Assembly (NCBI RefSeq): GCF_001613105.1
Contig: NZ_BDBS01000046.1
Coordinates: 1-34,434 of the forward strand
Direction: 5' to 3'
Length of the DNA stretch: 34,434 nt
DNA from: Nocardia pseudobrasiliensis NBRC 108224
GTDB lineage: Bacteria; Actinomycetota; Actinomycetes; Mycobacteriales; Mycobacteriaceae
The position numbers and the translations under genes were made by a program. The notes beneath the pieces were generated by a model. That model was not told where the DNA came from and did not search any database. It saw nothing but the letters and a program-made list of their open reading frames with translations. The stretch's first letter is position 1, and each line of letters opens with the position of its first letter. Below, piece after piece: positions 1 to 7,078 of this stretch.

Positions 1-256
1 ACCCTGCGCCGACTCACTTCCCAGCCAAGGACCCTGCGCCGACTCACTTCCCAGCCAAGGACCCTGCGCCGACTCACTTCCCGGCCAAGGACCCTGCGCC
101 GACTCACTTCCCGGCCAAGGACCCTGCGCCGACTCACTTCCCGGCCAAGGGCCCTCTGTCGACTCACTTCCCGGCCAGAGACCCTGACCCGAACTCACTT
201 CCCAGCCAGGAGCGCTGACCGAACTCACTTCCCGGCCAGCAGCCCCTGTGCCGAAC
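1..256. repeat. 30-bp tandem repeat array derived from the 3' end of rdgB
   Basis: The core ACTCACTTCCC(A/G)GCCA begins at 12, 42, 72, 102, 132, 162, 193, 223 and 255, so nine copies are spaced 30 to 32 nt apart. The copy at 255 includes the rdgB stop codon and last codons; on the minus strand it reads leucine-alanine-glycine-lysine-stop. The five leftmost units are nearly identical, while those next to rdgB are diverged. The array may continue beyond the left edge. There are no unique spacers, so it is not CRISPR. The function is unknown; the placement recalls mycobacterial MIRU elements, which also overlap stop codons. Confidence 0.93.
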
Positions 257-865
257 TCACTTCCCGGCCAGCTCTATCAAGGCCGGGAGCAGTGCGCGTA
301 GGGCGCGGCCTCGATGGGAGGCGGCGTCCTTTTCCGCCGGGTCGAGTTGGGCGGAGGTGCGGGTGTCGCCCTCGGGGACGAACAGCGGGTCGTAGCCGAA
401 ACCGTTGTCGCCGACCGGTTTCCGCAGGATGCGACCCGGCCATTCGCCGACGGCGATCACCTCTCGGCCGTCGGCGACCAGTGCGCAGGCCGAGACGAAG
501 CGGGCGCCGCGGCGCTCGTCGGGGACGTCGTCGATCTGGGCCAGCAGCAGCCGGTTGTTGGCGGCGTCGTCGCCATGGCCGCCGGACCAGCGCGCCGAGA
601 GCACGCCCGGCATACCGTTGAGCGCATCCACCGCGAGACCGGAATCATCTGCGACACAGGGCAATCCGGTCGCGGCGGCACCGTCGCGGGCCTTGGCGAG
701 GGCGTTCTCCTCGAAGGTCGCGCCGGTTTCGGGCGCCTCCGGGAAGGGCGGCACCTCGTCCAGGCCCACGATCTCGAGACCGTCGACGCCCGCCTCGGCC
801 AGAATGCGCCGCAATTCGTTCAACTTCTTGGCATTACGACTGGCGACCAGGACACGACGCGACAT
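257..865 (-). CDS. rdgB: RdgB/HAM1-type XTP/dITP pyrophosphatase
   Basis: This 202-residue protein should hydrolyse non-canonical purine nucleoside triphosphates (ITP, dITP, XTP) to monophosphates and so keep them out of DNA and RNA. Visible family motifs are the N-terminal substrate loop SRNAKK (9-14), TFEENALAKA, the acidic VADDSGL segment, the NGFGYDPLF loop and a C-terminal SHRGRA. Length is typical. The ATG overlaps the rph stop by one base (TAATG), which implies translational coupling and rejects longer upstream starts. It is the last gene of the minus-strand run. Its final codons are the source of the adjoining tandem repeat. Confidence 0.95.
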   Translation of the reverse strand: MSRRVLVASRNAKKLNELRRILAEAGVDGLEIVGLDEVPPFPEAPETGATFEENALAKARDGAAATGLPCVADDSGLAVDALNGMPGVLSARWSGGHGDDAANNRLLLAQIDDVPDERRGARFVSACALVADGREVIAVGEWPGRILRKPVGDNGFGYDPLFVPEGDTRTSAQLDPAEKDAASHRGRALRALLPALIELAGK

Positions 866-1629
866 TACTTCTTCTTCTCCGGCCCGGGCAGCACCCCGGG
901 ATAGGGCAGGGCCAGCGCCTCCTTCTGGACAGCGAACAGCTGCTCGCAGCCCGCCAGCGCCGAGTCGAGCAGTTTGTCCAGCGTGGAGCGCGGGAAGGTC
1001 GCGCCCTCGCCGGTGCCCTGGATCTCCACGAGGGTGCCCGTATCGGTGGCGACCACGTTCATATCGACCTCGGCCCGCGAATCCTCCTCGTACGGCAGAT
1101 CCAGCCGCACCCGGCCGTCGACCACACCGACGCTGACCGCGGCGATCATGCACGAGATGGGCTGCGGATCGTTGAGCTGCCCCGCCGCACCGAGATAGGT
1201 GATCGCATCCGCCAGCGCCACGTACGCGCCGGTGATGGCCGCGGTTCGGGTGCCGCCATCGGCCTGCAACACATCGCAGTCGATCGCGATGGTGTTCTCA
1301 CCCACGGCCGCCAGATCGATGCAGGCCCGCAGCGACCGACCGACCAGACGACTGATCTCCTGGGTGCGCCCACCGACCCGGCCCTTGACCGACTCACGCC
1401 CGCTACGGGTATGCGTGGCCGCGGGTAGCATCGCGTATTCGGCTGTCAGCCAGCCCAATCCGGAGTCGCGCCGCCACGGCGGCACCCCCTCGTTCACACT
1501 CGCGGTGCACATGACCCGCGTCTGCCCGAACTCCACCAGCACCGACCCCGCCGGGTGCGTGGTGAATCCACGGGTGATCCGTACCTCGCGGAGTTCGTCG
1601 TCCGCCCTGCCATCGGCTCGTCTAGACAC
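865..1629 (-). CDS. rph: ribonuclease PH
   Basis: This 254-residue protein is a phosphorolytic 3'-5' exoribonuclease that trims tRNA 3' ends using phosphate. Family signatures are RADGRADDELREV near the N-terminus, GSVLVEFGQTRVMCTASV, the GRSLRACIDL segment and the catalytic-core block ending CDVLQADGGTRTAAITGA. Length matches M. tuberculosis RphA. The start is GTG at 1629, with a TAGGCT -10 hexamer ending 8 nt upstream and no Shine-Dalgarno sequence, so it is probably leaderless. It overlaps rdgB by 1 bp; the pairing of rph and rdgB is widespread. The C-terminus ends in three lysines. Confidence 0.96.
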   Translation of the reverse strand: MSRRADGRADDELREVRITRGFTTHPAGSVLVEFGQTRVMCTASVNEGVPPWRRDSGLGWLTAEYAMLPAATHTRSGRESVKGRVGGRTQEISRLVGRSLRACIDLAAVGENTIAIDCDVLQADGGTRTAAITGAYVALADAITYLGAAGQLNDPQPISCMIAAVSVGVVDGRVRLDLPYEEDSRAEVDMNVVATDTGTLVEIQGTGEGATFPRSTLDKLLDSALAGCEQLFAVQKEALALPYPGVLPGPEKKK

Positions 1630-1636
1630 AGCAGGC

Positions 1637-1642
1637 AGCCTA
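1637..1642 (-). promoter_or_regulatory. -10 hexamer of a leaderless rph transcript
   Basis: TAGGCT (TANNNT) on the minus strand is followed by 7 nt and then the rph GTG. There is no Shine-Dalgarno sequence between them. Confidence 0.6.
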
Positions 1643-1674
1643 ATGGGGTCCGCTCAGGGGCGGAGCCCGGCCCG

Positions 1675-2439
1675 CTAGATATCGATGACCTCGCCCGGCG
1701 ACACGGCATGCACAGGCCCGCTGAATTCGGCCTTGGCCTCCGCGATCACATCCTCACGGGAGGTCCAGGGCGGGATGTGGGTGAGCAGCAGTTCGCCGAC
1801 ACCGGCTCGGGCCGCGATCATTCCGGCCTCTTTACCCGAAAGATGAATGCCGGGCGGCCGATTGGCGGGGTCATGGGTCCACGACGCCTCGGCCAGCAGC
1901 AGGTCGGCGCCCTCGGACAGTTCGAAGACGGCGTCGCAGACCGCGGTATCGCCGGTGTAGACCAGCGTGCGCCCCGCGGCGGTGGTAATGCGCAGACCGT
2001 AGGACTCCGGGGGATGGAACATTCGCCGCGCGGTGACCGTATGCCCGGTGCCGAAGCCGATTTCACGGCCTTCCTCCCACACCCGCATATCGATCACATC
2101 GGACCAGTCGTCGCATTCACCGCCGATCTCGGCCGAGGCGTTGCCGATTCGCAGCGAGGTATCCGTGGGACCCTGCACAATCGCCCGTCCGCTCGGCGGA
2201 TTCGGGTGATAACGCCGCCACACGAGCAGGCCCGGCAAATCCAAGCAGTGATCGGCATGCAGGTGGGTGAGGAAGATATCGACCTCGCCCGGATCCAGAT
2301 AGCGCTGTAATGCGCCCAATACACCGGGACCGAAATCTATGACCGTCGGAGTCATGTCCGGACCGGTGAGGAGATAACCCGACGCAGGGGAATCCGGGCC
2401 GGACACACTGCCCGAACACCCGAGGACGGTGAGGCGCAT
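1675..2439 (-). CDS. metallo-beta-lactamase-fold hydrolase, Rv1339-type cyclic nucleotide phosphodiesterase
   Basis: This 254-residue MBL-fold protein starts MRLTVLGCSGSVSGPDSP and carries the metal motif HLHADH (59-64), further metal-ligand blocks around TGDTAVCD and LLLAEASW, and a C-terminal LTHIPPWTSREDV. These match M. tuberculosis Rv1339, which from memory is reported as an atypical class II cAMP phosphodiesterase; the substrate here is inferred from that. The internal ATG at 2439 is chosen over the ATG at 2487 because homologues begin at the equivalent of MRLTVLG. It lies between the rhomboid gene and rph, as in M. tuberculosis, but murI is missing upstream. Confidence 0.85.
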   Translation of the reverse strand: MRLTVLGCSGSVSGPDSPASGYLLTGPDMTPTVIDFGPGVLGALQRYLDPGEVDIFLTHLHADHCLDLPGLLVWRRYHPNPPSGRAIVQGPTDTSLRIGNASAEIGGECDDWSDVIDMRVWEEGREIGFGTGHTVTARRMFHPPESYGLRITTAAGRTLVYTGDTAVCDAVFELSEGADLLLAEASWTHDPANRPPGIHLSGKEAGMIAARAGVGELLLTHIPPWTSREDVIAEAKAEFSGPVHAVSPGEVIDI

Positions 2440-2517
2440 TCCCCCATGCTGCCACGCTGCATTCTCGATCAAGAGGGGATCCCCCAAATCACCGGCCGGG
2501 TTCCGCGGTCGCCCCGA

Positions 2518-3222
2518 CTACGCGGAGCGGCCGACATTATCCCCGCGACGATGACGACGTTCATTGCCTGAGAGTACCCATCCGGCAACCACTCCACCCA
2601 ACGCCCCGAAAAGATGCCCTTGCCAAGATATTCCGGTCTGGCCGGGCAGCACTCCCCACAGGATCGAGCCGTACAGCAACCCCACGACGACCCCGAGCAG
2701 GATCTGCCACATGTTCCGGGCGAACCAGCCCCGCGAGATCAGATATGTCAACCACCCGAACACCAGGACCGAGGCGCCCAGATGCACCGAGCCGGTGTCA
2801 CCGGTGAGCCATTGGCCCAATCCGCCCAGCACCCAGATGATGGCCGTCGCCACGATGCCCCGGCCGATTCCGGTGAGCAGCGTCAGCAGGCCGAGCACCA
2901 GGACCGGCAGGGTGTTCCCGATCAGATGGGCCCAGCCCGCATGCAACAGCGGCGCGAAGGCGATGCCCTCGAGGCCGTCGATCGTGCGCGGATGTACGCC
3001 CGCGTTGTCGAGGCGATAGTCGGTCAGCGCGTCGACGCCCTCGACGCCGTAGAGCAGCGCGACGAAGGCGAGGGTCAACCCGATGGCGCGCTGCCACAAC
3101 AGCTTCAGCGCGGGCGAGGAACCCGGGCGCTGCGGCAGCGCCGACCTACCGGCCTGTCCACGCAGGGCCGCGATCCGATCGGGATCGAACGAAGAACCCA
3201 TCCCGGCGGTCACCGCCATCAC
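2518..3222 (-). CDS. rhomboid-family intramembrane serine protease (Rv1337 type)
   Basis: This protein of about 234 residues has a cytoplasmic N-terminal segment of about 40 residues and six or more hydrophobic helices. Rhomboid hallmarks are HAGWAHLIGN (H99, N103), the serine in HLGASV (S151) and a histidine in WQGHLFG (H203), giving a plausible Ser-His dyad. The serine motif reads GASV rather than GASG. Natural substrates are unknown. The start is uncertain: GTG at 3222, ATG at 3219 and GTG at 3213 are all in frame, and the GAGGAGG best fits the GTG at 3213 (8-nt spacing). It follows cysM in the operon. Confidence 0.85.
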   Translation of the reverse strand: MMAVTAGMGSSFDPDRIAALRGQAGRSALPQRPGSSPALKLLWQRAIGLTLAFVALLYGVEGVDALTDYRLDNAGVHPRTIDGLEGIAFAPLLHAGWAHLIGNTLPVLVLGLLTLLTGIGRGIVATAIIWVLGGLGQWLTGDTGSVHLGASVLVFGWLTYLISRGWFARNMWQILLGVVVGLLYGSILWGVLPGQTGISWQGHLFGALGGVVAGWVLSGNERRHRRGDNVGRSA

Positions 3223-3282
3223 CTCCTCGCGAGGCAGTACGGCACACCCCGCTGCTGTCGAGCGTACCGATCGGCGGGCCGA

Positions 3283-4245
3283 TCAGGCCCAGAGCTGACC
3301 ATCGAGCCGGTCCTCGGCCTCGTCCAGGGTGCCCTCGTACGCGCCCGTCGACAGGTACTTCCAGCCGCCGTCGGCGACCACGAACGCGATATCGGCCCGC
3401 TTACCCGCCTTCAGCGCCTTGTTTCCCACGCCCAATGCGGCGTGCAGGATCGCCCCGGTCGAGATGCCCGCGAAGATGCCCTCCTCGCCGACCAGTTCCC
3501 GGGTCCGGCGCACGGCGTCGTACGGGCCGACCGAGAAGCGCGAGGTGAGCACCGATTCGTCGTAGAGCTCCGGGATGAAGCCCTCGTCGAGGTTGCGTAG
3601 TCCGTAGACCAGCTCGCCGTAGCGGGGCTCGGCGGCGACGATATCGATGTCCGGGCGGTTCTCGCGCAGATAGCGGCCGGTTCCCATGAGGGTGCCCGTG
3701 GTGCCGAGGCCCGCCACGAAATGGGTGATCTCCGGCAGGTCGGCGAGGATCTCCGGACCGGTGCCCTCGTAGTGTGCCTGGGCGTTGGCCGGATTGCCGT
3801 ACTGGTAGAGCATGACCCAGTCCGGATTCTCCGCCGCGATCTTCTTCGCCAGGGCCACGGCCTGATTGGAGCCGCCCGCCGCCGGGGAGCCGATGATCTC
3901 CGCGCCGAACATGGTCAGCAGTTGCCGCCGCTCGACCGAGGTGTTCTCCGGCATCACGCAGACCAGCCGATAGCCCTTGAGCTTGGCGGCCATGGCCAGG
4001 GAGATACCGGTATTGCCACTGGTCGGCTCGAGGATCGTGCAGCCCGGCCGCAGCGTGCCGTCGGCCTCGGCCTGTTCGATCATGCGCAGCGCCGGGCGGT
4101 CCTTGATCGAGCCGGTCGGATTGCGGTCCTCGAGTTTGGCCCACAGCCGCACGTGATCGTCGCCATCCCATTTCGGGGACAGTCGACGCAGTCCGACCAG
4201 GGGCGTATTGCCGAGGGTCTCGATCAGCGATTCGTACCGTGCCAC
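3283..4245 (-). CDS. cysM: O-phosphoserine sulfhydrylase CysM (CysO-dependent cysteine synthase)
   Basis: This 320-residue PLP enzyme uses O-phosphoserine and thiocarboxylated CysO to form a CysO-cysteine adduct, a peroxide-resistant cysteine route. The PLP lysine is K48 in NPTGSIKDRP, followed by the phosphate-binding TSGNTGIS loop and the GLGTTGTLMG motif. The C-terminus ends DGQLWA, resembling the tail that folds into the active site in M. tuberculosis CysM. The start is a GTG 4 nt after the cysO stop, so the two genes are co-translated or tightly coupled. Synteny and tail favour the CysO-dependent type over an O-acetylserine enzyme. Confidence 0.95.
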   Translation of the reverse strand: MARYESLIETLGNTPLVGLRRLSPKWDGDDHVRLWAKLEDRNPTGSIKDRPALRMIEQAEADGTLRPGCTILEPTSGNTGISLAMAAKLKGYRLVCVMPENTSVERRQLLTMFGAEIIGSPAAGGSNQAVALAKKIAAENPDWVMLYQYGNPANAQAHYEGTGPEILADLPEITHFVAGLGTTGTLMGTGRYLRENRPDIDIVAAEPRYGELVYGLRNLDEGFIPELYDESVLTSRFSVGPYDAVRRTRELVGEEGIFAGISTGAILHAALGVGNKALKAGKRADIAFVVADGGWKYLSTGAYEGTLDEAEDRLDGQLWA

Positions 4246-4249
4246 GGAA

Positions 4250-4528
4250 TTACCGCGCGCCCCCGGCCACGGCCGGCAGGATCGTCACGGTGCCACCCTC
4301 GGGCACCTCGGCCGCGAGCCCACCCGCGAAGCGCACATCCTCGTCGTCGACGTAGATGTTCACGTAGCGATTGAGCTTCCCATCCGACAGCAGACGCTCC
4401 TTGAGCCCGCCGTAATTGCTCTCCAGATCCTCGATCACCGCCGCGAGCGTGGCCCCGCTGGCCTGCACCCGCTTCTCCCCTCCGGTGAGGGTCCGCATGA
4501 TCGTCGGAATCGACACGGTTACCGGCAT
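4250..4528 (-). CDS. cysO: CysO sulfur-carrier protein with a two-residue tail after the diglycine
   Basis: This 92-residue ubiquitin-like ThiS/MoaD-family protein carries sulfur as a C-terminal thiocarboxylate to CysM. The body matches M. tuberculosis CysO (VTVSIPTI start, VNIYVDDEDVRF, VTILPAVAGG). The diglycine at 89-90 is followed by Ala-Arg before the stop, so GG is not terminal and the tail must be removed before adenylation. The neighbouring JAMM protease Mec is the obvious candidate (see findings). ATG 4528 is chosen because AAGGAG sits 5 nt upstream; a longer reading into the upstream repeats is spurious. Confidence 0.93.
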   Translation of the reverse strand: MPVTVSIPTIMRTLTGGEKRVQASGATLAAVIEDLESNYGGLKERLLSDGKLNRYVNIYVDDEDVRFAGGLAAEVPEGGTVTILPAVAGGAR

Positions 4529-4541
4529 TGCTGCTCCTTGT

Positions 4542-4637
4542 TTCTGTGCACGCCTCGGCCCGTTCCTCGGCGCTTCTGTGCACGCCTCGGCCCGTTCCTC
4601 GGCGCTTCTGTGCACGCCTCGGCGCGTTCCTCGGCGT
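4542..4637. repeat. three 32-bp tandem repeats inside the mec-cysO gap
   Basis: Units begin at 4542, 4574 and 4606, each starting TTCTGTGCACGCCTCGG. The first two are identical and the third diverges slightly. The array fills most of the 149-nt gap between mec and cysO and ends just upstream of the cysO ribosome-binding site. No gene is present; the apparent reading frames across it are repeat translations. Confidence 0.9.
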
Positions 4638-4654
4638 GCCTCGCTCCCTTTGTT

Positions 4655-4677
4655 CCCCGGCATGCTTTTCGCCGGGG
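4655..4677 (-). terminator. hairpin directly after mec
   Basis: CCCCGGC (4655-4661) pairs with GCCGGGG (4671-4677) around a 9-nt loop, immediately after the mec stop codon. No T-run follows on the minus strand, so it could attenuate or stabilise rather than terminate the operon. Confidence 0.4.
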
Positions 4678-5085
4678 CTAATCGATGATCTTGACAGGCT
4701 CCTCGGTGACCACGCCGTCCACGATGCGGTAACTGCGCAGCTCGTGCTGTTCCGGATCGCGGGTCGAGATCAGCACGTAATGCGCATTCGGCTCGGAGGC
4801 ATAGGAAATATCGGTGCGGCTCGGATACGCCTCGGTCGCGGTATGCGAGTGGTAGATCACCACCGGCTCCTCGTCCCGCTCATCCATCTCCCGCCACACC
4901 CGCAGCTGCTCCCCCGAATCGAATCGATAGAAGGTGGGCGACCGCTCGGCATTCATCATCGCCACGAACCGCTCCGGCCGATCCGAGCCCTCGGCCCCCG
5001 CGATCACCCCACAGGCCTCATCCGGATGATCCGCCCGCGCATGCGCCACCATCGCCTCAACAAGCCCGGCCTTGATCACCAGCAC
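4678..5085 (-). CDS. mec: Mec-type JAMM metalloprotease (CysO-cysteine peptidase)
   Basis: This 135-residue zinc-dependent JAMM/MPN+ peptidase should release cysteine from CysO-Cys and regenerate CysO. The JAMM residues are visible: E23 in PDEACGV, H79 and H81 in YHSHT, S89 and D92 in YPSRTD. Length and sequence match M. tuberculosis Rv1334. The GTG at 5085 (GTG-CTG-GTG-ATC) is preferred over the GTG at 5121 because AAGGA lies 7 nt upstream and homologues start at the equivalent VLVI. It is the first gene after a predicted SigH/SigR promoter. It may also trim the CysO tail. Confidence 0.92.
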   Translation of the reverse strand: MLVIKAGLVEAMVAHARADHPDEACGVIAGAEGSDRPERFVAMMNAERSPTFYRFDSGEQLRVWREMDERDEEPVVIYHSHTATEAYPSRTDISYASEPNAHYVLISTRDPEQHELRSYRIVDGVVTEEPVKIID

Positions 5086-5141
5086 AGTCGAATCCTTCCC
5101 GTAACCGCCCGACGCCCCCACCCCATCCGAACGCTGTCGTC

Positions 5142-5168
5142 AACGGCCCACAATAGGGACCTATTCCC
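5142..5168 (-). promoter_or_regulatory. predicted SigH/SigR-type promoter of mec-cysO-cysM
   Basis: On the minus strand GGAAT (5163-5167) is followed by exactly 18 nt and GTT (5142-5144), matching the SigR/SigH consensus GGAAT-N18-GTT. It lies about 57 nt upstream of the mec start. Transcription would begin near 5133. SigH control of this pathway is known in mycobacteria; its use here is inferred. Confidence 0.6.
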
Positions 5169-5214
5169 CACACCCCCACCCCGGCCTGCATTTCCCTGCT
5201 CACCCAGGAAAACA

Positions 5215-5252
5215 CCCCGTGCCGGGCGATGGGCGCCCGGCACGGGGAACAG
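5215..5252. repeat. 38-nt palindromic element, copy 1 (possible terminator)
   Basis: A 14-bp perfect stem (5215-5228 with 5234-5247) encloses the loop ATGGG and is followed by AACAG. The same 38 nt occurs at 26629-26666 with one loop difference. On the minus strand the hairpin follows the P1 hydrolase gene and is followed by TGTTTTCC, so it could terminate transcription before the mec promoter. Confidence 0.85.
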
Positions 5253-5276
5253 AAGACGACCGCGCCGACGGAAAAC

Positions 5277-5359
5277 CTCTCCGCGCTCCCGGGCGGAACC
5301 CCTCCCCGCTCCCGGGCGGAACCCCTCCCCGCTCCCGGGCGGAACCCCTCCCCGTTCCC
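5277..5359. repeat. 23-bp tandem repeat array
   Basis: Three units of GGGCGGAACCCCTCCCCG plus CTCCC begin at 5291, 5314 and 5337, with a partial copy before them. The third unit has one change. The stretch 5086-5425 between mec and the P1 hydrolase holds only this array, the palindrome and the promoter; I see no gene. Confidence 0.9.
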
Positions 5360-5425
5360 GGACGGCCCCCTCCCCGCCGCCGCCACCATTTCCCCGCATC
5401 CGGCGCGCAGCGCCGGGTGCGGGGG

Positions 5426-6490
5426 TCAGAACGGGCCGAAAAGCTCGGTGTACGAAGGGATTTCGGCTATAGGTCGCGCCGCGAGGATTGCGTCGACTAT
5501 TGCTCGTTCGACGCAGACCGCGGCGGCTGTGCAGAGGATGTCGATCAAGGGTAGGTCGGGCGGAAAGGCTTGGGGGAGGGAGGGATTGGGGGTGGGTGGG
5601 ATGGCGCCGGTGGCCAGGACGAACATGGTGTCGCCGTCGAGGGGGGAATGGACGGGGCGGATGGCTCGGGCCAGGCCGTCGTGGGCGGTGGTGGCCAGGC
5701 GGCGGCAGGCGGTGGGGGCGAGGGTGGCGTCGGTGGCTACGACGCCGAGGGTGGTGTTGAGGAGGGTGGATTTGACGGGGAGGGCGTTGGCGCGGGTCAG
5801 TTGGTCGGGGGTGGCGGGGCGCAGGCCGTGGTAGTCGGGGCCGTCGGTGCCGACGCCCCAGGGTAAACCGGTGCGGGGATCGAATACGGAGCCGACCGAA
5901 TTGGCGACCACCAGCGCGCCCACCGTCACTCCCGCCGCGGGACCGTCGTCGAAACGCACACTGGCCGTACCGATTCCGCCCTTGATCGATCCGGCCCGAG
6001 CGCCGACTCCGGCGCCGACCGTCCCGCGCTCGAACCGCTCACCCGCCGCATCCGCAGCCCGATATCCGAATTCGGCCGTCGGACGGATCCCCCAATCACC
6101 CACGGGCAGATCGAAGATCACCGCCCCGGGCACGATCGGCACGACCCGCGACGGATCCTCGCGATCCATCGTGATCCCCTCCCGCCGCTCCTCGAGCCAT
6201 CGCATCACCCCGTCCGCGGCGGCCAGCCCATACGCACTGCCGCCCGTGAGCAGCACCGCGTTCACCTGCCGCACGGTATTGCTCGGATCGAGCAGATCGG
6301 TCTCCCGCGTCCCGGGCCCGCCGCCGCGCACATCCACCGCCGCCGTGGCCCCACCGGGCGCCCGCACGACCGTGGTTCCGGTCGCCGCACCGCGCCCGAG
6401 CGTGACGTGCTCGTCCAGCACATGGTGATGCCCCACGAGCACACCGCTCACATCGGTGATGGAATTGCGCGGCCCCGGCAGTCCGGTCAC
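5426..6490 (-). CDS. P1/DmpA-family N-terminal nucleophile hydrolase (Rv1333 type)
   Basis: This 354-residue protein belongs to peptidase family S58/P1 (DmpA, 6-aminohexanoate oligomer hydrolase), which self-cleaves to expose a catalytic Ser/Thr. The expected site is N245-T246 in LLNTTLGVVATDA; upstream blocks NAVLLTGGSAYGL and GAGVGARAGSIKGG are family signatures. Length is typical. The substrate is unknown; relatives cut N-terminal residues of small peptides. The start is a GTG whose GTGA overlaps the aosR-like stop by 4 bp, so it is translationally coupled to that gene. Orthologue and position match M. tuberculosis Rv1333. Confidence 0.88.
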   Translation of the reverse strand: MTGLPGPRNSITDVSGVLVGHHHVLDEHVTLGRGAATGTTVVRAPGGATAAVDVRGGGPGTRETDLLDPSNTVRQVNAVLLTGGSAYGLAAADGVMRWLEERREGITMDREDPSRVVPIVPGAVIFDLPVGDWGIRPTAEFGYRAADAAGERFERGTVGAGVGARAGSIKGGIGTASVRFDDGPAAGVTVGALVVANSVGSVFDPRTGLPWGVGTDGPDYHGLRPATPDQLTRANALPVKSTLLNTTLGVVATDATLAPTACRRLATTAHDGLARAIRPVHSPLDGDTMFVLATGAIPPTPNPSLPQAFPPDLPLIDILCTAAAVCVERAIVDAILAARPIAEIPSYTELFGPF

Positions 6491-7056
6491 GGAGCCAGCG
6501 CCTGCAGCAGCGAATCCTGCATCCAGGTGAGCCAGTGATACACATCCAGATGCGGTGCCCGCGGGTCGCCGGGATCCAGCTGATCGGGCGTATCGGCATC
6601 GACGCCGAGCGCGGTGCCCAGGGCGAGCCGCACATCGTTGAGCGCGATCAACCAGGCATCGGCCTGTTCAGGGGTGAGGACGATTTTGCCGCCCTCGGCG
6701 GGCAGCGTTTCCAGCACGATCGCGCCGGCGGCCACCTTCGATTCGATGATGTCCGGTTCGTGCAGACTGCGCAGGGCATTGTTGAGGCCCGCGCGCTCGG
6801 CATCGGGCGAGCCGGGCTCGGCCCGATGGAACTCGGGTAACAGCCGAGCCAGTCTGGGATCATCGGGCGGGGTGCTGTTGCCGGTACGTAGCCCAGTCAA
6901 GGCCGCCAGATCGTCCTCGGGTGCCGATCGAGCCCGGTCGGTGAGCAGCCCGGTCACCGCGCCCACCAGCGAACGCAGCACCTCGGCCTCTCGTGCGTCC
7001 ATCTCCGACCGCAGCTTGAGCCCGCTCAGCGAGTTCTTCCTGCTCCACTTGCGCAC
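6487..7056 (-). CDS. aosR: DUF2017 protein, AosR (Rv1332)-like regulator lacking cysteines
   Basis: This 189-residue protein is DUF2017, equivalent to M. tuberculosis Rv1332/AosR, reported from memory as a redox-sensing transcription factor that works with SigH to induce mec-cysO-cysM. It sits between clpS and the P1 hydrolase as in M. tuberculosis. Visible blocks include EAEVLRSLVGAVTGLL, LTGLRTGNSTPPDDPRLARL and DVYHWLTWMQDSLL. I find no cysteine in the translated sequence, so disulfide sensing is not possible. GTG 7056 (VRKW) is chosen because TACCGT ends 8 nt upstream and the homologue begins similarly; GTG 7062 is the alternative. Confidence 0.8.
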   Translation of the reverse strand: MRKWSRKNSLSGLKLRSEMDAREAEVLRSLVGAVTGLLTDRARSAPEDDLAALTGLRTGNSTPPDDPRLARLLPEFHRAEPGSPDAERAGLNNALRSLHEPDIIESKVAAGAIVLETLPAEGGKIVLTPEQADAWLIALNDVRLALGTALGVDADTPDQLDPGDPRAPHLDVYHWLTWMQDSLLQALAP

Positions 7057-7063
7057 CGGCACT

Positions 7064-7069
7064 ACGGTA
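7064..7069 (-). promoter_or_regulatory. -10 hexamer of a leaderless aosR transcript
   Basis: TACCGT on the minus strand is followed by 7 nt and the GTG at 7056. It lies in the short gap after clpS, so aosR may be transcribed separately as well as with clpS. Confidence 0.5.
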
Positions 7070-7078
7070 GTCGCCGTC

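Noticed and set aside
1..256. Left-edge repeats as a CRISPR array
   Set aside because: The units abut directly without unique spacers and derive from the rdgB 3' end.
866..1153. N-terminal extension of RdgB
   Set aside because: It is out of frame with rph and lies inside that gene; the ATG at 865 begins the family motif.
4529..5472. Plus-strand frames across the 32-bp and 23-bp repeats
   Set aside because: Their products are simple translations of the repeats and run antisense to mec.
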